Assembly (NCBI RefSeq): GCF_012926505.1
Contig: NZ_JABBNT010000003.1
Span: forward strand, 496,001-560,000
Length of the DNA stretch: 64,000 nucleotides
Reading direction: 5' to 3'
From: Pacificispira spongiicola
GTDB lineage: Bacteria > Pseudomonadota > Alphaproteobacteria > UBA8366 > Aestuariispiraceae
Shown: in pieces, positions 28,244 through 36,481 of the stretch
Layout of the letters: every line of letters starts with the position of its first letter
How positions within the stretch are numbered: position 1 is the first letter of the stretch
The notes under the pieces: model-generated
Told to the model about the DNA's origin: nothing
What the model saw: the letters and a program-made list of their open reading frames with translations, nothing else
Databases searched by the model: none
Made by a program: the position numbers and the translations under genes

Positions 28244-28875
28244 AACCAGTCCCGCCACGCAGTCCAGTCGGCAATGACTTCCGCCAGTCTTTGGTGGCCC
28301 GCCTGGGTCGGGTGGACGCCGTCGCCGGCCTCCATATCCGCATTCCAGCCCGCATCTTCCGCCAATGGGGCGTGCAGGTCCAGGAAGGGTACGCCGATGT
28401 CCGCCGCCGCCGCGCGGTAGGCGTCGTTCAAGGCCGCCGTACGGGCCCGGTCGAAGGTGAAGCGGATGCCCTCCCCAGGGGCGATCATCGGCGGTTGTTT
28501 GCGCACCGGGGTCGGGCCGATCCAGAGGGTCGGTTTCCAACCCGCCGCCTCTGCCACCATCGTCTTCGCCGTTTCCAGGGACAGGGCGGGATCGACCCGC
28601 GTGCCCGTCCCGTTGAAATCCGCGCAGTCGTTCAAGCCGACCATGAAGACCAGCTTGCCCGCGACATGGTCGGGCAGGCGCGGCGCCGCTTCGGCCCGCC
28701 ATCGCTTTTCGAGGTCCAGGGAGGTTTCCGCCCGGACACCCAGATTGTAGCAACTGACATCGTGCCCGCGATCCATTTCCAGGGCGCTGAGGTAGGACGG
28801 CCATCCCCGGCAGGCCGCATCGCCTGTCCCAAGGGTGACGCTGTCGCCGATGAAGCAGATGCGCAGAACGGTCAC
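28240..28875 (-). CDS. SGNH/GDSL-type hydrolase
   Basis: Predicted lipase/esterase-type hydrolase of 211 residues. Block I with catalytic Ser is ICFIGDSVTLGTG at the N-terminus. The block II glycine is in YNLGVRAETS, block III Asn is in FMVGLNDCADF, and block V Asp-x-x-His is in DGVHPTQAGHQRL near the end. The start is taken as the GTG at 28875 because AAGGAAAA lies upstream and block I must be close to the N-terminus; a longer reading would run into the CCA gene. There is no signal peptide, so it is probably cytoplasmic. Substrate unknown. Confidence 0.85.
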   Translation of the reverse strand: MTVLRICFIGDSVTLGTGDAACRGWPSYLSALEMDRGHDVSCYNLGVRAETSLDLEKRWRAEAAPRLPDHVAGKLVFMVGLNDCADFNGTGTRVDPALSLETAKTMVAEAAGWKPTLWIGPTPVRKQPPMIAPGEGIRFTFDRARTAALNDAYRAAAADIGVPFLDLHAPLAEDAGWNADMEAGDGVHPTQAGHQRLAEVIADWTAWRDWF

Positions 28876-28886
28876 GGTGCTTTTCC

Positions 28887-30080
28887 TTAACACATAGTCT
28901 TCAACCGGGCCAACAGCGTGTCGCGGTCGGCCAGAAAATCGCCGTCGATCCAATCGCGCTCGAGCCGCGTCAGGGCCGCTCCCAGCGCCGGTCCGGGGAT
29001 CAGGCCCAGCGCAATCGCATCCTTCCCCGATATCGGAAACAACGGCGGTGTCCACCCCTGCGCGACGGAACTCAGCCGGGCCCAGCCGTCCCCGGCCCGA
29101 CGCTCCCCGTCACGGGCGGTGCCGAGGATCGCCCGGTCCCGCGCGCGGTCGGCCCCCAGGTGATAGACGGTGGCGCGGGCGGCCTTTTCGTCGCCGGGCG
29201 GCGTGGCGTTGTCCGTCAGGAAGGACAGGCGCGCGGCGTCCTTGTTCGACAGGCGCAAGCGGGTCGCAACGGCCTGCCCGTCCGCGCCGGTCGGCAGCAA
29301 GGCCGCGAGCCGCAGGATCGGATCGGCGGTCCGGTCGATCAGCCGCTCCAGCACCGCGGTTTCTTTCGCTTCCGGCAGCCAGTGGTCCAGGAACCCGTCC
29401 GTGAGCATGACGGTCAGCGCCGCGATCGGGTCCGGCAGACCGATCAGGCGCAGCAGTTCCCCGGCGACCCGTTCGGCGGAGAGTTCGGGTAACAAATCCC
29501 GCCGTGCGCGGCAGGCATCCAACCCGACGCGGTCGAAGGCGGGGCAATTGATCTGCGCGTGAAACCGGAAGAATCGCAGGATGCGCAAAACGTCTTCTCG
29601 AATGCGCGTATCGGCATCGCCGATGAAGCGCAGATGCCGCATTTCCAAATCGGCCAGCCCGCCATGGAAGTCCGTGATCGTGCCGTCGGCATCGGCATAG
29701 AGCGCGTTGACGGTGAAATCCCGGCGCAGCGAATCTTCCCGCCAATCGGTGGTATAGGCGACAACCGCGCGGCGTCCGTCGGTTTCGACATCGCGGCGTA
29801 AACTGGTGACCTCAAAGGGGCGGTGATCGGGCAGGGCGGTGATCGTGCCGTGATCGATGCCGGTCGGAATGAACCGGATTCCCGCCTTGGTCAGGGCCTC
29901 TATCACCGCGGGCGGGGTCAGATCGGTGGCGAGGTCGATATCCTTCACCTTCCTCCCCAACAAGGCGTCGCGCACGCAGCCGCCGACGAAGCGCACCGTC
30001 CCTCTCGCGTCGGTCAGGGCGGCCTGAACGCGGATTGTATCGGATGCCAGCATCCAATCCGGGGGCGTCAAGCGGTTCAC
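28887..30080 (-). CDS. CCA tRNA nucleotidyltransferase / poly(A) polymerase family
   Basis: Class II nucleotidyltransferase that adds or repairs the tRNA 3' CCA end, or acts as poly(A) polymerase. The 397 residues have the head motif FVGGCVRDALLGRKVKDIDL (GG, RD and D-x-D). The ribose/nucleotide motif is RDFTVNALYAD, with a following FIGDADTRIREDVLRILRFF motif. A helical body follows. The GTG start at 30080 lies 5 nt after the upstream DUF6111 stop with AAGGG ahead of it; longer starts overlap that gene by about 45 nt. It is part of the minus-strand operon Nudix-DUF6111-CCA, an order I know from other alphaproteobacteria. Confidence 0.9.
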   Translation of the reverse strand: MNRLTPPDWMLASDTIRVQAALTDARGTVRFVGGCVRDALLGRKVKDIDLATDLTPPAVIEALTKAGIRFIPTGIDHGTITALPDHRPFEVTSLRRDVETDGRRAVVAYTTDWREDSLRRDFTVNALYADADGTITDFHGGLADLEMRHLRFIGDADTRIREDVLRILRFFRFHAQINCPAFDRVGLDACRARRDLLPELSAERVAGELLRLIGLPDPIAALTVMLTDGFLDHWLPEAKETAVLERLIDRTADPILRLAALLPTGADGQAVATRLRLSNKDAARLSFLTDNATPPGDEKAARATVYHLGADRARDRAILGTARDGERRAGDGWARLSSVAQGWTPPLFPISGKDAIALGLIPGPALGAALTRLERDWIDGDFLADRDTLLARLKTMC

Positions 30081-30084
30081 GCCC

Positions 30085-30411
30085 TTATTCCTGGCTGGGG
30101 GCGTCACTGGGGATGTCACCGGGAGCAACGGGTTCGAAATGGCCCGGTACCACGACCCCGTCGATGACGGTCGGCGCGACCCAGCGGCCTTGGGTCAACG
30201 GTTCGCGCGCGAAGAACAGATAGGTCAGGGACAGGATGACCAGAAAGCAGCCCGCAATGACCAGGCGCGTCCAGGGCCAGGTCTGCCAGCTTTCCAGCTT
30301 TTCCCCGTGTTCTTCCATTTCTCGCTTGCGGTTCGCGAACCAGATCCAAACCGCATAGGCGACGAAGGGCGTCAGGAAGGGCAGGATAATGCTTAAAATC
30401 GTCCGGATCAT
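30085..30411 (-). CDS. DUF6111 family small membrane protein
   Basis: A 108-residue inner-membrane protein with two hydrophobic segments, near residues 5-25 (LSIILPFLTPFVAYAVWIWF) and 48-68 (LVIAGCFLVILSLTYLFF), separated by a charged loop. The C-terminal part is acidic and proline-rich. Its start overlaps the Nudix stop as ATGA. The family is known mainly by its position between Nudix and CCA genes in alphaproteobacteria; its function is unknown. Confidence 0.8.
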   Translation of the reverse strand: MIRTILSIILPFLTPFVAYAVWIWFANRKREMEEHGEKLESWQTWPWTRLVIAGCFLVILSLTYLFFAREPLTQGRWVAPTVIDGVVVPGHFEPVAPGDIPSDAPSQE

Positions 30412-31091
30412 GTATGACTCGTCTTTGCTGTCGGGTCGGACCCGGCGGGGGCAGGCTGGGTGGGATGGGGCGGCAGGCTCGGCGACAATGCGTCACGCGG
30501 CATCAGGATGTCGACCAGATTGACGATCATGCCCGCTGTCGCGCCCCAGATGAAATACTCGCCATAGGGCATGGCATAGAAATGACGATCCGTCCCGTTG
30601 ATAGTGTGCGAATGCCGCTGATGGTTCGCGCGATCCAGTAGGAAAGCGAAGGGAACTTCGAAAATTTCGTCCACTTCGAACGGGTCTGGTCGGGGCGCGA
30701 TATCCGGATCGACCGCGCCGACGAACGGGGTCACGGCATAACCGGTACGCGTCACATAGGGCGCGATGCTGCCCAGGATACGGATGCTGCCCGCGCCGAT
30801 TCCGACCTCTTCCTGGGTTTCGCGCAGGGCCGTCGCGATGTCGTCGGTATCTTCCGGGTCGCGGCGTCCGCCGGGGAAGGCGATCTGTCCGGCGTGGTCC
30901 TTCATATGCGGCGTGCGCTTGGTCAGCAGCATCGTCGTCCCTTCAGGGCGCTGCACCAAGGGAATCAACACGGAGGCCGGGATCAGGTCGTCGCGCATCG
31001 GACGCATGCCGGGGTTCAGATCGTCGTCCCCCCTGCGTGTCGGCACCGCTGCGCCCAGAATCCGCCGTTCGATTTCCGCAAAATCCATCAT
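30408..31091 (-). CDS. CoA pyrophosphatase (Nudix hydrolase)
   Basis: Predicted hydrolase that cleaves coenzyme A or related diphosphates, 227 residues. The N-terminal RPASVLIPLV-like strand and the Nudix region QIAFPGGRRDPEDTDDIATA followed by LRETQEEVGI (near residues 72-100) fit the YeaB/NudL type, which precedes its box with an LTKRT strand. A proline-rich tail (SLPPHPTQPAPAG) follows the domain. The start lies directly after the DUF1285 stop and the end overlaps DUF6111, so it is in the middle of an operon. Confidence 0.88.
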   Translation of the reverse strand: MMDFAEIERRILGAAVPTRRGDDDLNPGMRPMRDDLIPASVLIPLVQRPEGTTMLLTKRTPHMKDHAGQIAFPGGRRDPEDTDDIATALRETQEEVGIGAGSIRILGSIAPYVTRTGYAVTPFVGAVDPDIAPRPDPFEVDEIFEVPFAFLLDRANHQRHSHTINGTDRHFYAMPYGEYFIWGATAGMIVNLVDILMPRDALSPSLPPHPTQPAPAGSDPTAKTSHT

Positions 31092-31679
31092 CTACCCGTT
31101 ATCCACGTGTCCGAGGGTAAACCGCTGTCCGGCGCTGTCCAGTACCAGTGTCGATCCTGTCGCGGTTTCAACGGTTTCCGCCCGTTCCACCATGTCATAG
31201 AAGATCGGGCGCGCGATCAGGGCGTCCAGCCCGTCCCGTATATGAATATAGGGTGACGGTTCGCCGGTTTCAGGGTCTTCGGTTACCCGGATCGGATGAT
31301 CCGCATCGGCGGTCACCCAATGGTCCAGATTGGTGCGGAAACGCAGGACCGGGTTTCCGTCCGCATCTTTTTCTTCCGTCATCGCGACCGCGACGAAGGG
31401 GGCGTCGTCGACCTGGATGCGGCCCCGTTCCACCGGCGTGACCAGCCAATAGTCGCCGTTTTCGTCGCGTTGCAGGACGGTCGCGAACAGTTGGCACAGC
31501 TTCATCCGCCGGATCGGTCCGCCGCGATAGGTCCAGGTTCCGTCACGCAAAATGCGCATGTCGAAATCGGTGTAAGTCTTCGGCCAGGCGAAGCCGGAAA
31601 GGCCTTCGCCTCGTTCCATCAAGTCCTTGAGGCTTTTGCGCTCACGGTCACTTTTTGGATAGGGGGGTTGTTTCGCCAT
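31092..31679 (-). CDS. DUF1285 domain-containing protein
   Basis: A 195-residue cytoplasmic protein of the DUF1285 family. It has the family blocks DFDMRILRDGTWTYRGGPI near residue 38, LCQLFATVLQRDENGDYWLV, VERGRIQVDDAPFVAVAM and YIHIRDGLDALIARPIFYDM. The ATG at 31679 is preferred over one 19 codons earlier because the family N-terminus starts here. It is the first gene of a minus-strand operon running to the SGNH hydrolase, and it is divergent from the MoxR operon. No biochemical function is established. Confidence 0.85.
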   Translation of the reverse strand: MAKQPPYPKSDRERKSLKDLMERGEGLSGFAWPKTYTDFDMRILRDGTWTYRGGPIRRMKLCQLFATVLQRDENGDYWLVTPVERGRIQVDDAPFVAVAMTEEKDADGNPVLRFRTNLDHWVTADADHPIRVTEDPETGEPSPYIHIRDGLDALIARPIFYDMVERAETVETATGSTLVLDSAGQRFTLGHVDNG

Positions 31680-31799
31680 TGCGGTGCACTCATCCTCAAT
31701 TACGATAGTATGCGGGGAATTCGACGGTACGGGCAACGCCTGCGTCCGAATTCCGACCGGGACCGATGCTCAGAGACTCACCTGACAGGAGGGACGCGC

Positions 31800-32807
31800 G
31801 TGACCCAATCGACAGCAGCACAGGAAGACGCCGCGATGCTGATCGGCGAGATGGAGAAGGTCGGCGAGACGCTGGGCGCTGTGCGCGAGCAGATTCGGCA
31901 GGTCTTCTTCGGTCAGGACCGTGTGGTGGACGAGGTTCTGACGGTGCTTCTGGCCGGTGGCCACGTCCTTCTGGTCGGGGTGCCGGGTTTGGGCAAGACG
32001 TTGTTGGTCGAAACCTTGAGCCGCGTCTTGGGGCTCGACTCTCGCCGCGTGCAGTTCACGCCGGACCTGATGCCCGCCGATATCCTGGGGTCCGAAGTGC
32101 TGGAGGAAGGCGAGGACGGCCGCCGCGGTTTCCGGTTCCTGCCCGGTCCGATCTTCACCCAGCTTCTGATGGGCGACGAAATCAATCGCGCCAGCCCGCG
32201 CACGCAATCCGCGTTGTTGCAGGCGATGCAGGAAGGCACCGTAACGATTGCCGGTCACGGCCATGCCTTGCCGAAACCGTTTCATGTCCTGGCGACGCAA
32301 AACCCGATCGAACAGGAAGGCACCTATCCCCTGCCGGAGGCGCAGTTGGACCGTTTCCTGTGTCAGATCGACATTCATTATCCCGATCTGGAATCCGAAC
32401 GGGAAATCGTCCTGAAGACGACCGGCCTGTCGAAATCGGAAGTAAAGGCCCGGATGAACGGCGAGTCGCTGTTGCAGGCGCAATCGCTGACCCGCCAGGT
32501 GCCGGTCGGGGAAAGCGTCGTTGAATCGATCCTGCGCATGGTGCGCAACGGGCGGCCGGAAACAAGCGATCTGGACGTTATCCGGGACCGCGTGTCCTGG
32601 GGTCCGGGACCGCGCGCCAGTCAGGCGCTCATGCTGGCCTGTCGTGCGCGGGCGCTGCTGCAGGGCCGACTGGCCCCGTCCGGCGACGATGTCGCGGCCA
32701 TGGCGAAACCCGTCCTGCGGCATCGCATGGCGCTCAGCTTCGCGGCGCGGGCGGAAGGATACGATATGGACGGCACGATCGACGCATTGGTTGAGGCGAG
32801 CCTGTAA
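31800..32807 (+). CDS. MoxR-family AAA+ ATPase
   Basis: AAA+ chaperone-like ATPase of 335 residues. Walker A is GVPGLGKTLLVE near residue 63, Walker B is LLMGDEINRASPRTQ, sensor 1 is VLATQNPIEQEGTYPLPEAQ, and the helical lid contains GPGPRASQALMLACRARAL. MoxR proteins work with von Willebrand factor A partners to assemble complexes, and such partners follow here. The GTG start at 31800 is chosen because AGGAGGG lies 7 nt upstream and it gives the normal N-terminus. First gene of a four-gene operon. Confidence 0.93.
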   Translation: MTQSTAAQEDAAMLIGEMEKVGETLGAVREQIRQVFFGQDRVVDEVLTVLLAGGHVLLVGVPGLGKTLLVETLSRVLGLDSRRVQFTPDLMPADILGSEVLEEGEDGRRGFRFLPGPIFTQLLMGDEINRASPRTQSALLQAMQEGTVTIAGHGHALPKPFHVLATQNPIEQEGTYPLPEAQLDRFLCQIDIHYPDLESEREIVLKTTGLSKSEVKARMNGESLLQAQSLTRQVPVGESVVESILRMVRNGRPETSDLDVIRDRVSWGPGPRASQALMLACRARALLQGRLAPSGDDVAAMAKPVLRHRMALSFAARAEGYDMDGTIDALVEASL

Positions 32808-32814
32808 GACACCC

Positions 32815-33753
32815 ATGAGCATGATGCCCCGTCCCCCGCAGACCCCCCCGGAAACGACCGACAACGGTCTGGCGCCGGGCGATGTCGCGCGGGCGGAGGC
32901 GATGGGGGAGGGCCTGCCCGCCCTTCTGGTCGCCGCCGAACAGGTCGCCGCCACGGTCGCGCAAGGCGTCCATGGCCGTCGTCGTGTCGGCACGGGGGAG
33001 GCCTTCTGGCAATACCGCCCCCATGGCAGCCACGATTCCGCAACCGCCGTGGATTGGCGGCGGTCGGCCCGATCCGACGACTTGTTCGTCCGCGAAACGG
33101 AATGGGAAGCCTCGCAATCCGTCTGGGTCTGGTCGGACCGGAGTCCCTCCATGGCCTATACCGGCGGCAAGGACCGCCCGGCGAAGGCGGATCGCGCGAT
33201 GCTGTTGATGCTCGCCGCCTGTTCGGCCCTGCTGCGCGGGGGGGAACGGGTCGGCTTGATCGGCATGGACCGGCGGGCCAGCGGGGGCCGCGCGGGCCTG
33301 AAGCATATCGTCGAACGCCTGATCACCCATGCGTCGGCGGATTTGCCGGAAAGTGCGGCGGGTCTGCCCCCGTCGGTCGATCTTCCGCGCCATTGTCAGG
33401 GCCTGATCTTCAGCGATTTTCTGGGGCCGGTGGAAGACTGGGAACGGCGCTTCGCCGAATTTTCCGAACAGCGCGTCGGCGGACTTGCGGTTCAGGTTCT
33501 GGACCCGGCGGAAGAAACCCTGCCCTTCCGGGGCCGCGCCCGATTCGAGGGCCTGGAGGGCGAAGGCGATTATGTCGCCGAAAAGGTCGAAACCCTGCGC
33601 CCTGGTTATCGGTCGCGGTTGGCGGCGCATCGCGACGCCCTGCGCCATGCCGCGCGGTCGGCGGGTTGGGAATTGCTGGTGCATCATACGGACCGGCCCG
33701 CGGAACAGGCGCTGATGTCGATTTACGTCGCCCTAGCGCGGTGGGGAGGATAG
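32815..33753 (+). CDS. DUF58 domain-containing protein (vWA-like)
   Basis: A 312-residue cytoplasmic protein with the DUF58 signature HDSATAVDWRRSARSDDLFV near residue 80. A von Willebrand A-like MIDAS DRSPS (VWVWSDRSPSMAY) sits near residue 110 and so retains the D-x-S-x-S metal site. It is the usual partner of MoxR ATPases. There is no N-terminal membrane segment, unlike many DUF58 proteins. The start codon is 7 nt after the moxR stop, and a second Met lies two codons on. The next gene begins 4 nt after its stop. Confidence 0.87.
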   Translation: MSMMPRPPQTPPETTDNGLAPGDVARAEAMGEGLPALLVAAEQVAATVAQGVHGRRRVGTGEAFWQYRPHGSHDSATAVDWRRSARSDDLFVRETEWEASQSVWVWSDRSPSMAYTGGKDRPAKADRAMLLMLAACSALLRGGERVGLIGMDRRASGGRAGLKHIVERLITHASADLPESAAGLPPSVDLPRHCQGLIFSDFLGPVEDWERRFAEFSEQRVGGLAVQVLDPAEETLPFRGRARFEGLEGEGDYVAEKVETLRPGYRSRLAAHRDALRHAARSAGWELLVHHTDRPAEQALMSIYVALARWGG

Positions 33754-33757
33754 GGCG

Positions 33758-36481
33758 ATGCTGACGATCGGGTCCTTCGCCTTCACCGCGCCCTGGTTGT
33801 TGCTGGGGCTCGCCGCCCTGCCGGTTTTATGGATGTTGCTGCGGCTGATGCCGCCCGCGCCGCGTCGGGTGAAGTTCCCGGCCATCCGCCTGCTGTTCGG
33901 CCTGACGGGGGAGGAAACGACACCCCAGGCCGTGCCCTGGTGGATCCTGCTGCTGCGCCTGTTGCTCGCTGCCTTGATCGTCTTGGTCGCCGCGCGGCCC
34001 GTCTTGAACCCGGAAGCGCCCTTGCAGGGCACCGGCCCGCTGGTCATCGCCATCGATGACGGCTGGGCCGCCGCGCCGCGCTGGCAGGACCGTATGGACC
34101 GCGCCCGCGGGCTGGTCGATCTGGCGGACCGTGAAGGCCGGGAAATCCATCTGGTGCTGGGCGCCGCCCCACCGTCGGGCGAATTGCTGGAACCCCGTCG
34201 CCTGCTGTCGCCGCAGGCAGCGAGGGAGGCGATCGGCGCGCTGGAACCGAAGCCCTGGCCGGTCAACCGGACGGCGATGACCCGGTCAGTCAAGGCGTTG
34301 ACCGCAGAAGGCGGTCTGTCGGGCGCGGATGTGTTCTGGCTGACCGATGGGTTGGACGGCGACACGGTGACGGAATTTTCGGAAGCGTTGGGCGATTTGG
34401 GCGCGTTGAATGTGATCGTGCCGGATCGCGATCAGGGGCCGTTCCTGCTGACGCCGCCGGAACCGGGCGAACCGGTCCTGACGGTGACGGTTCGCCGCGC
34501 GACGGCAGCGACGCCCGCCGATGTCGCGGTCATCGCCTATTCCGATGACGGCAGGCCGCTGGCCCGGCGGGACGCGAAACTCGCCGCCGGTGAAACCGAA
34601 ACGGCGCTGACCTTCGACATGCCCATGGAACTGCGCAATGCGACGGCCCGGCTGGGGATCGAAAACCAGGTCGGTGCGGGGGCCAGTGTCCTGTTGGATG
34701 AACGCTGGCGGCGGCGACCGGTCGGGATCATCGCCGATATCGGCAACCGCGAGGCCCTGCCGTTGCTGTCGGAAATCTATTTCCTGGACCGGGCGCTGGC
34801 CCCGTTGGGCGAGGTGGATAGAGGCCCCGCCGGAATATTGTTGAAAGTGCCGCAGTCAATCCTGCTGCTGCCTGACGAAACCGTGTTGGAAAGCGAGGAT
34901 AGCGCGCGTCTGACGGACTGGGTCGAGGGCGGCGGGATGCTGATCCGCTTCGCCGGTCCGCGCTTGGCGGCGGCGGTGGACGACCCGTTGATCCCGGTCG
35001 CCCTGCGCAGCGGTGGGCGGCAATTGTCCGGCGCGATGTTGTGGTCCGAACCGGCGCGGATCGGCGCGGTTTCGGACGACGGGCCTTTCGCCGGTCTGGT
35101 GCCGCCGGGCGATGTGACCGTGACCCGGCAAGTGTTGGCCGAACCGTCGCTGGACCTGGACCGCAAGACCTGGATGCGGCTTGCCGACGATACGCCGTTG
35201 GTGACGGCGGACCGGCGCGGCGACGGTTGGCTGGTTCTGGTGCATACGACCGCGAACACCGAATGGTCCAGCCTCGCCCTGTCCGGCCTGTTCGTCGATA
35301 TGCTGGAACGGTTGACCGCGATGGGCCGCAGCGTCGGCGAGTCCGCCGATATGCTGACCGCCCCGATGCCGCCCTATCGCCTGCTGGACGGATTCGGGCG
35401 GTTGGGCGATCCGCAGAATTCCGCCCGCGCCATTCAGGCCGATAGTCTAGCCGAAACCGATATCACCGCCGCGTCGCCACCGGGATTTTACGGCGACCGG
35501 GCTCGGCGCGTGTCGCTCAACCTCGGTGATCGGCTGCCGGACTTTGCGGCGCGGTACGATTATCCGGGGGCAAGGACGGAAAGCGGTTACGACTTGCGGG
35601 AGGAAACGCCGCTGGCCCCGTATCTGTTGATCGCGGCACTGGTTCTGCTGGCGCTGGATACCCTGATTACCGCGTCGATCCGGGGCTTTGGGGTGCTCCG
35701 TGTCGGTCTGCCCGTGCTGGCCGTCGTGATGGTCCTGTCTTCCGCGCCGCCGCCCGCGCTGGCGCAGCAGGCGGAGATACCGGAAGGCGCGCGGTTCACG
35801 GTGCTGGCCTATATTCTGACCGGCGACCGGGATGTGGATGCGACCAGCGCGGCGGGTCTGCGGGGATTGAGCGAAATTCTGCGCCAGCGCACGGCGGTGG
35901 AGGCGGGGGACCCCGTCGGCGTCGATCCGCGCCGGGATGAACTGGCTTTCTATCCCTTGCTTTACTGGCCGGTTCTGGATGGGTCCGCACCGATCGATGC
36001 GGCGACGGCGGATCGCCTGAACCGCTATATGGCCAGCGGCGGGATGATCCTGTTCGATACCCGCGACGGGCATCTGGCGGGCAGCCGGATCGGCACCACG
36101 TCGGATGTCTTGCGCCGTCTGGCGCGATCCTTGGATATTCCGCGTATCGGGGCGGTGCCCGCCGACCATGTTTTGACCCGCAGTTTCTACCTGATGCAGG
36201 ACTTCCCCGGTCGCTGGTCCGGCGGCACCTTGTGGGTTGAAATCGGCGGGACCAGCAATAATGACGGGGTGTCCCCCATCGTCGTCGGGGATGCTGACTG
36301 GGCCGCGGCCTGGGCCGTGGACGATTATGGACGTCCCCTGTATCCGGTCGGCGGCGATGACGAACGGCAGCGCGAAATGGCCTATCGGTTCGGCGTCAAT
36401 CTGGTGATGTATACGCTGACCGGGAATTACAAATCCGATCAGGTGCATATCCCGTCGATCCTGGAGCGGTTGGGGCAATGA
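33758..36481 (+). CDS. BatA-like membrane protein with DUF4159 domain
   Basis: A 907-residue inner-membrane protein. The N-terminal BatA-type unit has two helices (residues 8-28 and 60-80) around an RRVKFPAIRLLFGL linker. A vWA-like region follows, in which the usual D-x-S-x-S is replaced by DDGWA, so metal binding is probably lost. After a large periplasmic or cytoplasmic body, two helices occur near residues 625-670 (LLIAALVLLALDTLI and the segment ending in SSAPPPALA). The C-terminal 230 residues form a DUF4159 domain starting near RFTVLAYILTGDRDVD. The stop overlaps the next start (ATGA). Confidence 0.83.
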   Translation: MLTIGSFAFTAPWLLLGLAALPVLWMLLRLMPPAPRRVKFPAIRLLFGLTGEETTPQAVPWWILLLRLLLAALIVLVAARPVLNPEAPLQGTGPLVIAIDDGWAAAPRWQDRMDRARGLVDLADREGREIHLVLGAAPPSGELLEPRRLLSPQAAREAIGALEPKPWPVNRTAMTRSVKALTAEGGLSGADVFWLTDGLDGDTVTEFSEALGDLGALNVIVPDRDQGPFLLTPPEPGEPVLTVTVRRATAATPADVAVIAYSDDGRPLARRDAKLAAGETETALTFDMPMELRNATARLGIENQVGAGASVLLDERWRRRPVGIIADIGNREALPLLSEIYFLDRALAPLGEVDRGPAGILLKVPQSILLLPDETVLESEDSARLTDWVEGGGMLIRFAGPRLAAAVDDPLIPVALRSGGRQLSGAMLWSEPARIGAVSDDGPFAGLVPPGDVTVTRQVLAEPSLDLDRKTWMRLADDTPLVTADRRGDGWLVLVHTTANTEWSSLALSGLFVDMLERLTAMGRSVGESADMLTAPMPPYRLLDGFGRLGDPQNSARAIQADSLAETDITAASPPGFYGDRARRVSLNLGDRLPDFAARYDYPGARTESGYDLREETPLAPYLLIAALVLLALDTLITASIRGFGVLRVGLPVLAVVMVLSSAPPPALAQQAEIPEGARFTVLAYILTGDRDVDATSAAGLRGLSEILRQRTAVEAGDPVGVDPRRDELAFYPLLYWPVLDGSAPIDAATADRLNRYMASGGMILFDTRDGHLAGSRIGTTSDVLRRLARSLDIPRIGAVPADHVLTRSFYLMQDFPGRWSGGTLWVEIGGTSNNDGVSPIVVGDADWAAAWAVDDYGRPLYPVGGDDERQREMAYRFGVNLVMYTLTGNYKSDQVHIPSILERLGQ